Positions 1 through 10,629 of a stretch of 64,000 nt of DNA are shown piece by piece. The translations under genes and the position numbers were made by a program. How positions within the stretch are numbered: position 1 is the stretch's first letter; every line of letters starts with the position of its first letter. Source of the stretch: Dryococelus australis (taxonomy: Eukaryota > Arthropoda > Insecta > Phasmatodea > Phasmatidae); assembly GCA_029891345.1 (NCBI GenBank), contig CM057000.1:133102163-133166162 (forward strand). Direction: 5' to 3'. The notes beneath the pieces are model-generated. The model did no database searches, was not told the DNA's origin, and saw nothing but the letters and a program-made list of their open reading frames with translations.

Positions 1-475
1 AATACAGTTTAATTATTATTTTTACTCATTTAATTTTTCACAGTTTACATTTTTCTAGTGCCAAGTACTTAAAAGAAAAGGATTGCAACGCCAGATATAT
101 CGTAAACAAACAGCGTTTTACTGGTCGCCATATTTATCAGATATGTGCCATAGATTAACGAAACAAATAAGCAGTGAAAACTCTAGTCAAAATAACAATA
201 TGTAAAATGCTCACATACAGACATCAAAAACTAACCGCAATTTAAAATGATCACATTTGTTCGAGCTATTTTGTTATCAAACAAGCAAATGCAAGTATCT
301 TGTAACATTGACGTGGAGACTATTTGTTTGTGGTTTCGTTATGTACGCCGATGTATCTAAGTTATTCAGTTGGCGTTCCTGCTGTTATACCATTCACCTT
401 CTGTTATTGTTTGCATGTCTCGGCGATGTTTTTATTTTAAGTTATGTATCTAACGGCACACTACAAATAAATAAA

Positions 476-2495
476 ATGGGAAGGAACAACATAAAATTAA
501 TGGTTTAACACGCTACTGATGGAAATACAATATTCTGTAAGTTCTGTAAATGCAGTGTGTCGTGGAAAAAAAAAAGACTCTATCGAGAAACATGTGACCT
601 CAGTGAAACACGCGCTAAAGAAAAATAATTCTGTAGACCAACGTATTCAAACATCGCTTGTGTCGGTTGCGAACTCGACGAAGAGCCGAAAATTGGACAG
701 TGATTATTTTTCAAAAAAACTGTGGAAGCTTTTGCAAAGGCAAATATCCCACTAGAAAAGTTAGAAAATTCAGCCCTGCGAGAGTGGATAAATGAATTCA
801 CACACGGTGGCTGTGATGCGGCTTGCGTTAAAACTCTGCGAGAGAAATATGTTCCAGGTAGGCCTAAGTAAGGATGGAATAGTTTTTGAAGGTGCAAATA
901 TATAACCTGTAATGTTCTGAAAAATGCTTTAATTAGTGTTTTAGCTACTCGTTTTAATTAAACGAGAAACTTGTTAATCTTGAAATATGAACAGAGTTGT
1001 GCTGCTAAATTATTTGTTTTTTTATTTCCTCAAATACACACACTTAGTGATTCTTAAGCTTAGTTACTGAATTTAAATTAATTTGTTTACTTATCTCAGC
1101 CATTCCAATATACAATAATCAAAGCTCAATTGTTTCTTGCTTTTCAGAAATTGCAACGGAGTATGTATCCTCCACCATTGCCGCTTTGGAAGGAAAAACT
1201 ATTCACATACTATGTGATGAGACAACAGACAGAGTTGGGCATTGTGTTTTTGTTGTAATTCTTTATCCTCCTGAGTGCACAGAGGAAAAATTGTTTGTGG
1301 TAAGTGCTACATATCTTGATGCTTGTAATGCCACCAGTTGTTCTCGAGCAGTGTCGGATGCAATAAAGAAGTACAATATCAGTTTCGATAACATTCTTGG
1401 GTTTGTAAGTGATAGTGCCCGTTCCATGACATTATGTTTTGAAACTTTGAAAGTTGTGGTGGGTGATCATTTGCTACATGTCCAATACTGGGCACATACA
1501 CTCAACTTACTTGGGAATTCTTGGACACTGGTAATGAACGAGTAGAATAAAGTCATAACAGTTGTGAAGTCTGCTTTCTTGAACACTCGAAAACGTAAAA
1601 GTAGGTATTTGAACTACCTGGAAGACAAACGTGCTGGCAAGAAACCAGCAAAGTTATTTCCAGCACCAATGCTTACAAGATGGGACAGCTGGTTTAGTGC
1701 TGTTTTTATTTATCTGAATATTTCACTGATTTTATCGAATTTTTCAAGTTGCCAGAAATGTTGGAAATCTGCAACAGTGGAATAAACTACTTGTCTCATT
1801 TGACAAATAAACAAGTTTGCAGTCTTGATGCTCAAGCTATATTTGTAAAGGAGCATGCACAAGATTTAGTGCAGCTAGCAACTGTCCTTGAGGGTTCAAA
1901 ATATATGACATCTCATCGTCTGTACCCCAAATTGGATACGCTCAATACAGCTATGGAGGAGGTTGAGCAAGGAAAGCTACTCCCAAAAACAAGAGCAGCC
2001 TTATCTGAACTGAATGCCATGGAAAAAGCTTCCACTGAAAATATTTTCCGGAAAGCTGCGTATAAACTTACCAAGTTAAAAACTGCTGACCCAGCTAAAG
2101 TACACTTTCAGGGGTTAGTCAAGGTATTCAGTCCAACAATGATACTATTCAACAGTGGTGAGGAGGAGGCTGGGCTGAAAAATCTTCCTGGATTTTCTGA
2201 GTTACCTCAGACAGATATATCTAGAGAGTACAAAGAAATAAAACGACTTGCCGAGCTTCGGATAAAAAAAGGTGAAAAAGTTGAAGTGGAAGGAATACTA
2301 CATTCTGCATCTGCAGAGTATCCAGAATCCGTCAAGTGTTGCTCCAGACTTCTGTGGACAGCCACAAACAACGTGGACAGTGAAAGACTACTGTCTCACT
2401 ACAACAATGTTGTGACAGACCGAAGAACAAAACTGAAAGAGAGCAATGTTGAACTTCTCGTAGCTCTTTCTTTTCGATGTAGTAATTGTCACTGA
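476..2495 (+). pseudogene. CGGBP1-like / hAT-family transposase-derived gene, decayed
   Basis: The N-terminus holds a BED-type zinc finger (C-x2-C in FCKFC, then H-x5-H near HVTSVKH). A segment like the CGGBP1 core follows (KANIPLEK, LREKYVP), then a DUF659/hAT-like core (ILCDETTD, WAHTLNL) and a C-terminal hAT dimerisation region (NVDSERLLSHYNNVVTDRR). The start is ATG 476-478, followed by MGRNN. Damage seen: stop TAA at 506-508, a frame slip in an A10 run near 566-575, another in an A7 run near 715, stop TAG at 1543-1545, and a shift near 1702-1712; the frame ends at TGA 2493-2495. Family role (DNA-binding or transposase) is known only from homologues. It is not expressible as one protein as it stands. 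I could not define the terminal inverted repeats. Confident in family, less in boundaries. Confidence 0.85.
858..1147 (+). other. Inferred phase-1 intron of the CGGBP1-like gene
   Basis: The exon side ends CCAG at 857 and the intron starts GTAGGC. The 3' end is a T-rich tract closing in TTTTCAG at 1147. Joining 857 to 1148 keeps the reading frame across the split codon (KYVP then EIATEY). No hAT-like coding is seen between. Splicing is inferred, not shown. It implies the copy was not made from a spliced transcript. Confidence 0.6.
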
Positions 2496-4210
2496 CGAAG
2501 CTGTACGTTTCACTTTAATTTTTCGGGACACTACAATTCTATTTGTACTAAGCCTAAGTAAATGTACTTGTGGTGTAGTTTTAAATTGATGAGTCTGGTG
2601 TTTATTACTGGTGTTTAACTGGAAAAATTGTTTTATTTGACTGAAAATAAATAATTTCACAAGTGTTGAAAATTACCTACCTTAAATTTCAACAAATACT
2701 TCCAATTTTGTTTATTATTTCTGTACTATGATACATATTTTACCTTGCATTTCAGGTGCCGACGTAAGGCATGTCAATTGTGTTTTAATATGCACTTTTT
2801 AAAGCGTGTTTTTTCTGTTGCCAGAAGTAATGACACTTATTTTTTGAATAATTTTTACATTTAACAAAATTATAGCATCTAAAAAAAGAGATGCTAGTTC
2901 CAAAAAAAGACGATAATTAAAAAAAAAAGATTCTAATATCTGCTTAAATATACGCTAATTTTTTCAGCCCCTACTTGTAAGTATTTGCAGCTAGAATTAG
3001 AATAAATAAGCCTGAAGATCGTAAGTTAAGTTGGTCTTGTAGTAAAGATTGCTAGCTGCTAACACAAAGGGTGTATGTAGGTTGTAATCTCCGTGCTGAC
3101 GACGTATTTTTTTTTTTTTTTTTAAATTATGTTTTGAAATATTTTGTTTGTTATTGTCTCTTATTAACACCACGTGTGTTTCCTAGAAGAAAAATGCAGC
3201 TTTATGTATATTTCTCAATAATGTAAGTTGTAATAGAAGGCTATCATTTGCAATATTACAAATATATGTTTTGCATATTTCACAAGAAACGTGTTTGTAG
3301 TTTTACAATGGCAACTGGGTTTCCAAGGACTCTCCTTACAAAAAAAAAAAAATTAGCGTGTGTACACAATGGGTATGCATCTCCCCCATTTTCCCTAGAC
3401 GGGTGAAATGAACCAAATTTTTATTTCGGACTGTATAAATACCTATACAAAGCACTGTCGTTATGTCTGAACCAATAGAAATATATTGTGTTTTATGACT
3501 TGAATACGTCTTAAAATTTGCAACCATAGGATGCAATCCAGAAAATCCCATGATAACAAAATCGAGGAACAGAGTTTGACATTACAGCTCCGAATCTATC
3601 TCCTACATTCATAATTCAATTACACCACACGATTTCCAAAGGATCAAACAGTATGTTTCGTTGAGTGAGAACTGCGAAGCATCGTGCGAGAGGGAGGGGA
3701 GGAGGGGCGTGGTTAAGCCCCAATTTTGAGTTCGTTTCGCCGCGTCACCTAACTTTCCGCGTAGGATAACTTTTAACTAGGAGAAGTTACGACGCTCGTT
3801 TGATTTTAAACAAACAGCTCTCGTCAAGGTCAATCGATTGCTTGCATAAACACATTTGTTTGGTGTAGTTATGGTGAAATAGTATGCGTTTCATTTTAAA
3901 AAAATTAAGAAAACTTAACAAAATTTCGGCCTGTACTCGTCAAAAAGCCAAGTCGAAATACAGAAATCGTATACGGTTGGAAAGAGCATCTAAAAATCAA
4001 TGCAGTGATACTCATAAAACCCCATATGATCGAGTGAAGCGGTGCCGGGAACGTAAAAACAACACCAAGGCGTCCGAGCGCATCGACGAAGACGTATTCG
4101 CGCAAAACCAACGGCCGTGTCCCCAGCACAGCCAAACCCCATTTTTATTATGGTATTCGCTGCAGATGTTCATGCGACTGAGAAATGTGACGACAACAAC
4201 GAATGATATG
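2496..4210. other. No gene recognised; possible end of the hAT-like element
   Basis: Low-complexity AT-rich sequence follows the hAT-like frame, with A-rich runs near 2880-2935 and a T tract at 3107-3123. A purine-rich GC patch occurs near 3690-3720. An open frame starting at 3884 has a basic stretch with a VKRCRERK motif, but its last third lies inside a MITE, so I do not call it a gene. Confidence 0.5.
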
Positions 4211-4545
4211 TATAGTCCATTCATCGTTTCAAAATATTCCTCCGCCTCAAGTAAACAAACCTCAAAAAAGTTTATGCACTCACACCAAAAAGACAACGCA
4301 TCACATCCGAGCGCACTCAATTTAATTATATTTTGCATGAGGAATATTTCTTACTAGGCAACACACCTATTTTCTCACCTTTTTATTCGATTTATAAATC
4401 GGTGAGAATTTCACTGTTTCAATCAGTCAACAGTACCTGACTGTTTCAACGGCCACTTCAGTGAATTTAACTGAAGAATCAGTGAAAAAGTGCCGGATTT
4501 CTTTCACTTATTGATTCAGTGACATTTTCCACTGATTCGTCAGCT

Positions 4546-5965
4546 TTTTTTTTTTTTTTTTTTTTTTTTAAGCAATTTTTGGTGAGTACTCCTGTCCTGC
4601 CAGAAAAAAAACTTTCCTGCCTGAACGATTTATTTTTCGTCCCGCCAGCTGGTGTGATGTATGATGCCTACAACTGTCTGGAGTACGATTAAATGCTGCT
4701 ACTATGGGGTTTGTGTGTTTACAGAACGACTTGACGTTAATGACCTTGGTTAGCAAGTCTGCTTGGTTATTTGCCACGTCTGTATTTGGTAGCCCAGATC
4801 AATAAACTGTTATTTTGTTTGAAGAGGCAATATTTTTGCTGCCCTCAAGCCGAGGTGACGCACGTCTGAACGCTTCCAAGCGCTGAGCTATACTGAAGAG
4901 AGGCGCGCGGCGCTCCTGGCGCGGCAGAGCGCTGTCTGGTGGCTACTACTGGCAACGAGTTCAGCCTCGTACACTCTAGCACCTTCCATACGCCTCTCCG
5001 CTATTCCCGCCGCCTCCTTAACCTTCCCGAGCCGCATTTTCGCGTATAAATGTTCGTCCCCAGCCCGAGCAAGTGTGCAGTGTTCCTCTTCGAGTTGCGT
5101 GGGCTGGCCGATGATAGATCATGTCTACACCACTTCGTACTTCGGGGCTTCACCATGCTAGACGCGTTTTCGCGTAATATGAGTACTATTCCAGTTAAGT
5201 ATTGGAATAAAATTAGTTGTTGTTATACTGGGGTAGAGTTTCCCTTTTAGTAGTGTATTTTAGCGACTTTTGTGTATATGGATTTTTGAAGAGAGGTGTT
5301 TATTCACTGTTTTGACTGTGTGAACTTCAATATGGTATTTTATGGGAATGTTTGTAAGAGGTAAATTTTTTTATTTTTTTATTTTTTTTGGCGTGCTGTA
5401 GGAATGGTCTCCTGGACTACGAATTGCCAAAATAATTTTCATGCCAAGGAGTTTAGTGAGTATTTTATGGCGTGCCTTCATGGTCATGGTTAAGTGTAAT
5501 GAGGGTTTTTGCTCCTTCCCAATGGTATTCTTGATATTAGTATTCCATGTTGTACTTTGAGTGAATCATCAGGCGTACTTTTACTTTTAAAGTTGTTATG
5601 GTTTTTGCATTACTCAGGGAGTCATTTTGCCTTTTTTAATTGAATTTCACAGGTGTTTATTCAGGTTGGGTGATTTCTCAGGATATATTAATATTGTTGT
5701 TTTTCTGTTTGTTCCAGTGCATGTGTGTTCTCTCCTTCCCCTAGTTCACCGATTGTTCGCAAGCAACAAAAATTTACAAAGACAATTTATATGTTTTAAA
5801 TCAAGTTGCAAATTTGTTGTTCTTGGTGATAATGTATAGATAGACTTTAATATATTTGTATTGATTTGGAATTTTTGTGTCCATGCTTTCTTGATTTTTT
5901 TTTAATGGTGCGCGTCCTTCTCCTTGCTTTCCTTTTAGCCCTGCTACGCCCTAAAGGGACATAAC
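4546..5965. mobile_element. Unassigned 1.4-kb insertion within B copy 1
   Basis: This sequence is absent from B copy 2 (18158-19130). It begins with a T tract of about 25 bases, which could be a reversed poly-A tail or an expanded T8 tract already present in B. It has a GC-rich centre (about 4850-5130) and a T-rich right half. No protein family was recognised. It could be an LTR, a retroposed sequence or a duplicated promoter piece. Confidence 0.45.
5045..5050 (+). promoter_or_regulatory. TATA-box-like site
   Basis: TATAAA lies in CGCGTATAAATGTTCG at the 3' edge of a GC-rich stretch. An LTR or host promoter would look like this. There is no coding sequence downstream that I recognise, so function is only inferred. 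Confidence 0.3.
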
Positions 5966-6381
5966 AGACTAATGGATCAGTTAAACAGCTAGTGAAAATG
6001 GCCGTCAAAAAACGTTTAATAAAGTCCGGTAAACAACGTGTATGAAGCGAAATAACAAGGAATAAGTAAATTATACCAATACAAAATGCTTTCAAAAATA
6101 TGTTTCATCTTTCAAAATACCAATTCACGAGGTAATGAGCATTCGACCTTTCATTCCGTTTTTACGTCTTTCATTTAGTTTTCATGTAATCATCACAGCT
6201 GTCTGTTTGGAGGTTTAAACTGCATGTAATATGGCGACGAGAGCCGGACTTATATATACTATTCGTTTTAACAATCCCAAATGGTACAAATTAAACCAAA
6301 AAACGAAAGAAAGACCATAGAATTTAAATCTTCGCGTTATTGATAAGAATTTCAATACATATATTTTCGATTTCAATTTGG

Positions 6382-6466
6382 CTTGGCAGCGCAGATGGTA
6401 AGGTAACGGTGTACATTCAAAGTGGAAAGGGTGTGCGAGTTCAATCCGGCTGACTCCGGAAGTTCT
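6382..6466 (+). repeat. tRNA-like module in B copy 1
   Basis: A-box-like TGGCAGCGCAGATGG is followed about 50 bases later by the B-box-like GAGTTCAATCC. The same pair is found at the matching place in the other B element. No acceptor stem closes, so it is not a tRNA gene. It may be an old SINE head carried by B. Confidence 0.5.
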
Positions 6467-6917
6467 ATTTTTCCTGTTTTAAAATTACGGTAAATTGTGC
6501 AATATAAATTGTAAGCTAACGTAAATATATTTATTTCGCGTAATTATTTGGCTGGATTCAATAAACACAATATTTAATTCGCCACTACTGGCGGCCGACA
6601 CTTAGACCTATACAATCAGTAAAATTGTTACACGTCTATTAATCAATCAGTGAATTTGTTTCCACTGAATAGTCAGTGGTTTTCCACTGATTCGAATTTA
6701 AAGTACATATTGATTATAAATGAAACATTATAATGTATAAATAAAATACAAGCGAAACCTCAATTTAACCAAAGATAAGATACTTTGAGGTTAACTATAG
6801 TATAAAACTCTTGAGATATGTGACATATTTAAGCGGTAACTAAACACGCCATGTATGGATTGGTTTGTCAAAAGTTTGATTCGAAATGTATGAAGACACT
6901 GGGAATATACGTACTAT

Positions 6918-7319
6918 GTTGTCTATTGGCGATTTTTCCACACTTTTAGAGTTAACTTTTGAAAATCACCCCATGTAAGGCGTGTTTAATTATTTGCTAA
7001 ATATGTCATGCACCGCAAGCGTATTATACTTTTGTTAACACGAAAGTATCATATTTTTAGTTAAATATAAGTTTTAGTTGTATGTTATTTATATAATTCT
7101 AATATTTCGTACATAGTAAATATGAATGAAAACAGCCAGAAAACATGTGTGTCGGTAGCGCGTAGTAAGAAATAGTTCTTATGCAAAATATTATTACAAC
7201 TGAGTAGCGAATTTCACAGACATAGTTAAGCTTAGTTTACACGAGGCGGATGGATATCCTGGAAGTAGAACTCTAGCAGGACTTCAGAAAAGTGTGAAGT
7301 AACTGTGAATGGGTTATAG
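6918..7319 (-). mobile_element. Family C MITE, inverted copy
   Basis: Read on the minus strand it shows the C hallmarks: ACTTCCAGG, CCGCCTCGTGTAAACTAAGC, AACTATTTCTTACTA, and the terminal motif with TTCACA. It abuts the first C copy, giving an inverted pair. Confidence 0.75.
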
Positions 7320-8285
7320 CACACTTGACAAAAATTTCCTTATTTTGCGCTGTTTGTGCCTTGTACAGCGCAGAGCATTTTTCACGCAACGTGCAATATA
7401 CATACAGTCTACCATGTCCGAAAGGGTTCAAACTTTCATCTCCACTTCATTTTACGGTTCCAGGTTTTGCAAACAAGTAATTTTATGATGCGTGCTGCAC
7501 TCAAGACGACGAAACACTTGTCTCGTCACAACCAATGAGTGCAACCACAAGTATTTCTTGAATTCATTCGTAGGCAAGGTAGACTCCGAACACTTGTTCT
7601 TTTCTCCTACTGTTGTGATTGGACCACAGTTGTTTAGACACACCCCGTTCAACTGTGAGCCAGTAATAAGCAGGAAGCGGTAGTGTGAGTGAGTGTTTGA
7701 CAGTCCTGTACAGAGGCCTCACTTGATCAGAGCAACCAATAAGGAAACGATAATGTCACACACGTATAGAGGGCTGTCCAGCCTAGCTTGCTGCCAACTC
7801 AATCCGCGAAATACTCGGGGCTCTACCAATGAGTCGGACGCTTTGTGTGCGCCTATTTGATATGAAGCAATCAATAAGAGCCCTGCACACGGGCGTGATT
7901 TCATTGGATTAAACACCTCCCATGAAGTTTCATGATATAAAACAAAACTAAACAGCAATTAAAAAAAACTATTAAACTAACTTAGTGAATCTCACACTAT
8001 CCTCTAAATGGTTATTTAGATTTGGATATTCTTTATATTATTGTAAATGTTTGTGCCAGCATACGCGGTTATACAATAAATATTAATTAATATTATTGGT
8101 TATTAAAGTTTATTTTTTATTTGAGTTTAATTTATTATAATTTTAGGTAAAATTTAAATTTTTATTAATCTTATTAATAGACTCTTTGAAATTTAGAATT
8201 TAAACTAGGATTAGAGTGATATTGTTTGGTTGTACCAGGGATATTTTTATAACCTTGTAGTTCCAGAAAATTAAGTTCTTTGCAA
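7320..8285. other. No gene recognised; cluster of CCAAT-like boxes
   Basis: Between 7530 and 7910 there are six words of the type ACCAATGAG, GATTGGACC, ACCAATAAGG or ATTGG in both orientations. The remainder (7960-8285) is AT-rich with nothing I can assign. Several short open frames overlap on both strands and look like chance. Confidence 0.4.
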
Positions 8286-8705
8286 AATAGAAGGTAAAGT
8301 GAGCATTTTTAAAATTAGGCTTTGAAGAAATGTCACTGCCCCTACCACCGTATATTTTATCTGGCACACAGTCGGGTTTTCCAACCGTGAAGTTGGTAAC
8401 AACGAAGGGATATTTGACGCTGAATTAAAAATGTTACCTAAACATAACTGAATATTGGAATTATTTATTTTGCTTTCTGTTTTTTTTCATGTGCATGTAT
8501 GTGAAGAAATAATTAAATTAGATAAATATTTGCTATTCCAATAATTTCACATATTTCACTTGGCCGACGCATGAATAAAGTGGTCGGGCCCATGTTAACG
8601 TTAATTTTGCTTATGGTGGAAGAATACACAATGTGTATGAAAGAAGATCTTAAGCAGGGCTTTCAAAAGTGCTCAGTTGGTCGTGAACAGCTTCTATATA
8701 TCTGT
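8286..8705 (+). mobile_element. Family A2 MITE
   Basis: The left end has GGTAAAGTGAGCA, the interior CACTGCCCCTACC, AGTTGGTAAC and GGCCGACGCATGAATAAAGT, and the right end TTTCAAAAGTGCTCAG then GTGAACAG. These words recur in order at 15155-15590 and 46378-46790. The short open frame at 8571 lies wholly in this repeat and is not a gene. Confidence 0.75.
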
Positions 8706-8803
8706 ACCTACCGGAACAAAACTTCCCATTTTCAATTCCTGTGCACGGGCCTGCTACCAATAATAACCTAGACCAGCAACACGGTTTAGGAATCAGTTAA
8801 TGT

Positions 8804-9277
8804 GGGCTCACAACCAATAGTCGCCCGTCCGTCAGGCGGTCACGTGGTCTTCGACCAATCGCAGAGCAACATTTTGTTCTATCCGTCAATCCGTCAAACA
8901 TTTCTCAAACTTTAGCTTTCGACGGACTGACTGATTGGCCACCGCCTTCTGAAAACATTCCGTGGATGCAAATACGCAGTTTGAAATAAAATGCGGTGGA
9001 TATGTAAATATTATCTTTGGTGGAAAATTCAGGAATTAAAAATGTTAACATCACGTAAAAAAATTATTCCCCAACAGGCTTCCCTTTTAAAAAAAAATTA
9101 TTTCCTAACTAAATTAACCTTCTACGAAAGAAATATCGCGATGTTAAGTTGTCACACCGAAATTTTCTGGACAGGAGAATCGACGGACGATGGATTGTTG
9201 TGAGTCTGTTTCAACTGACGGACGAAAAAACCGACGGATGACGTGACTGACGGGTACGGCGGATGGTTGTGAGTCGA
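8804..9277. mobile_element. MITE with CCGTC-rich inverted ends
   Basis: The left end GGCTCACAACCAATAGTCGC, followed by CCGTCCGTCAGGCGGTCACG, pairs with the right end, whose reverse complement begins GACTCACAACCATCCGCC and continues CCGTCAGTCACGTCATCC. Further CCGTC words lie inside both arms. The length is about 470 bp. No transposase; only one copy is seen here. Confidence 0.6.
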
Positions 9278-9584
9278 GTTTCGACTACAGGGATCACTGG
9301 CCATTGAAACTCACAAAGTACAATAGCGGACAAGAATAACTTTCATGTACGTTAGGTACAAAATCGCGCACACTGGGTGTGAAAGGGCAAAGGCGGTCGC
9401 CAATTTAACGCCATAACTGGAAAAAAAAAATATATATTGTTGTTGCCACATAATGAGTTGTTCTCACTCACCCTGCCAAACTTTTTTTTTGCTATTAACA
9501 CGATTATTTTTAACTACCACAAGGTAAATTCTTAGTGTCCATTAAAGTTAAGTGGTTAAAAAAAAAAAAAAGCGTTCACCCCAA
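9278..9584. other. No feature recognised
   Basis: AT-rich sequence with short A and T runs. No open frame, inverted repeat or match to the other repeats in the window was noticed. Confidence 0.4.
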
Positions 9585-10080
9585 AAATATTTGGCGGGTT
9601 AAGAGTGGGATGGATCTCCGCATTTTTGTGAAATAGTTGTTTGCGCGAATACGCGTATCTCGGTAAATAAATGTCCTGCAAATACAACTTTTTGTCAGAA
9701 AAGATAAAAAATAAAATTATCGGTGCTCACATTTTTTTTTCTTTTGTCATATTAAATGTATTGTTGGAGAAAAAAATTTGTGAACATCGTTAAATATAGC
9801 ACATTTAAAGCTTGCTTATGTAGTTTCCTTAAGCGGCACGAGAAAAGTACAAATATACAGGCGGAGTTTAATCTGTGGTCTTTCATCGCGGGTAATGAAA
9901 CTCCACTCTTACAGATATAATCTGCAGAGTACAGCGTTACGAAGGAAACACTGCACGTCCTGCCCGTAGGAGCGATGAGGCACTAGGCGTGCGTGTTAGT
10001 GTCGCCCGTATCGCTCGCTCGCTTCTTGACCTTGGAGAACGCGGGGTTCCCACGGGGGTCCGTCCCAATCTTAATACCAA
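9585..10080 (+). repeat. Family F dispersed repeat
   Basis: It contains GCGAATACGCGTATCTCGG, CAACTTTTTGTCAGAAAAG, then a GC-rich part with GAGCGATGAGGCACTAGG and CTTCTTGACCTTGGAGAACG. The same order occurs inverted at 43560-44490. The GC-rich part gives open frames on both strands, but these shift between copies, so I treat them as non-coding. Confidence 0.65.
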
Positions 10081-10162
10081 CAAAACGCTTTTGCCACCAC
10101 GAAATACTTTTCCAGTGCGTTGCAACATGTTTGAAATAAGGACTTCTTTCATGGAACTATCA

Positions 10163-10318
10163 AACCGGTTAGGACAACACTGACAAAATAAATAGGAACA
10201 AAATGGGAGTCGTGTTTGGTAAAACTACTGGTTTTTAGTGCGTGTCATTGGTGTGTTGTCTCATTTTTTCCTACTTATTTTGTCAATGTTGTCCTAACTT
10301 TTTCAAGCAGGTTTCTAG
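10163..10318. repeat. Inverted pair of a GGACAACA motif
   Basis: GGTTAGGACAACACTGAC at the left and ACTTATTTTGTCAATGTTG followed by TCCTAAC at the right form an imperfect hairpin. Related words occur at 49885-49925 and 55176-55205. This may be the end of an unclassified retroelement. Confidence 0.4.

Positions 10319-10320
<2 letters not shown>

Positions 10321-10366
<46 letters not shown>
10321..10366. repeat. (TA)n microsatellite
   Basis: An uninterrupted TA dinucleotide run of about 46 bases. Confidence 0.95.
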
Positions 10367-10367
<1 letters not shown>

Positions 10368-10629
10368 CTCGTCTTATTTAAATATATTTTTCGTTCTCAG
10401 TCATGTTTCTCCATGATGACATCTGCACTATTCATTCAAAGATCATATCAAACGCGTCCTCAACACGGTTACATACGAAAGGAAATCATGCCCCTGGAGT
10501 GGGCGGAATAGTCGGCACTTTCAAGACAGTACATACTACAAATGTAATTATGGAGCTCTCTATCATTGCTAAAATGCTTTTCAGATTGCCGTGTCTTGAA
10601 AGCGATGTTTGATTATTCAACAATGCATA

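Larger units (their letters stand above)
4400..6713 (+). mobile_element. Family B hAT-like non-autonomous element, copy 1
   Basis: It is homologous along its length to 18158-19130. Both ends carry many ATCAGTGA/TCACTGAT words that could be transposase-binding repeats. It interrupts a C MITE, and the octamer TTATAAAT lies on both sides (4392-4399 and 6714-6721). Empty C copies (for example at 39330-39769) have that word once, so this reads as an 8-bp target site duplication, typical of hAT. No clear terminal inverted repeat at the outermost bases. It is itself interrupted at 4546-5965. Confidence 0.7.
4211..6917 (+). mobile_element. Family C MITE, split by a B element
   Basis: The left end TATAGTCCATTCATCGTTTC and the words ATTCCTCCGCCTC, ATTTCTTACTAGGC and TTTTCTCAC match the left half of the uninterrupted C copies at 39330-39769 and 60799-61208. 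The right half resumes after 6721 (ATAAGATACTTTG, AAAGTTTGATTCG). The middle 2.3 kb is foreign. No coding capacity; C elements are about 410-440 bp when whole. Confidence 0.8.

Noticed and set aside
3884..4357. 157-codon basic open frame with a VKRCRERK motif
   Set aside because: Its last third lies inside a family C MITE (from 4211), and overlapping frames are open on the other strand. The motif alone is weak.
8571..8771. 66-codon frame as a gene
   Set aside because: Entirely within an A2 MITE and not open in other A2 copies.
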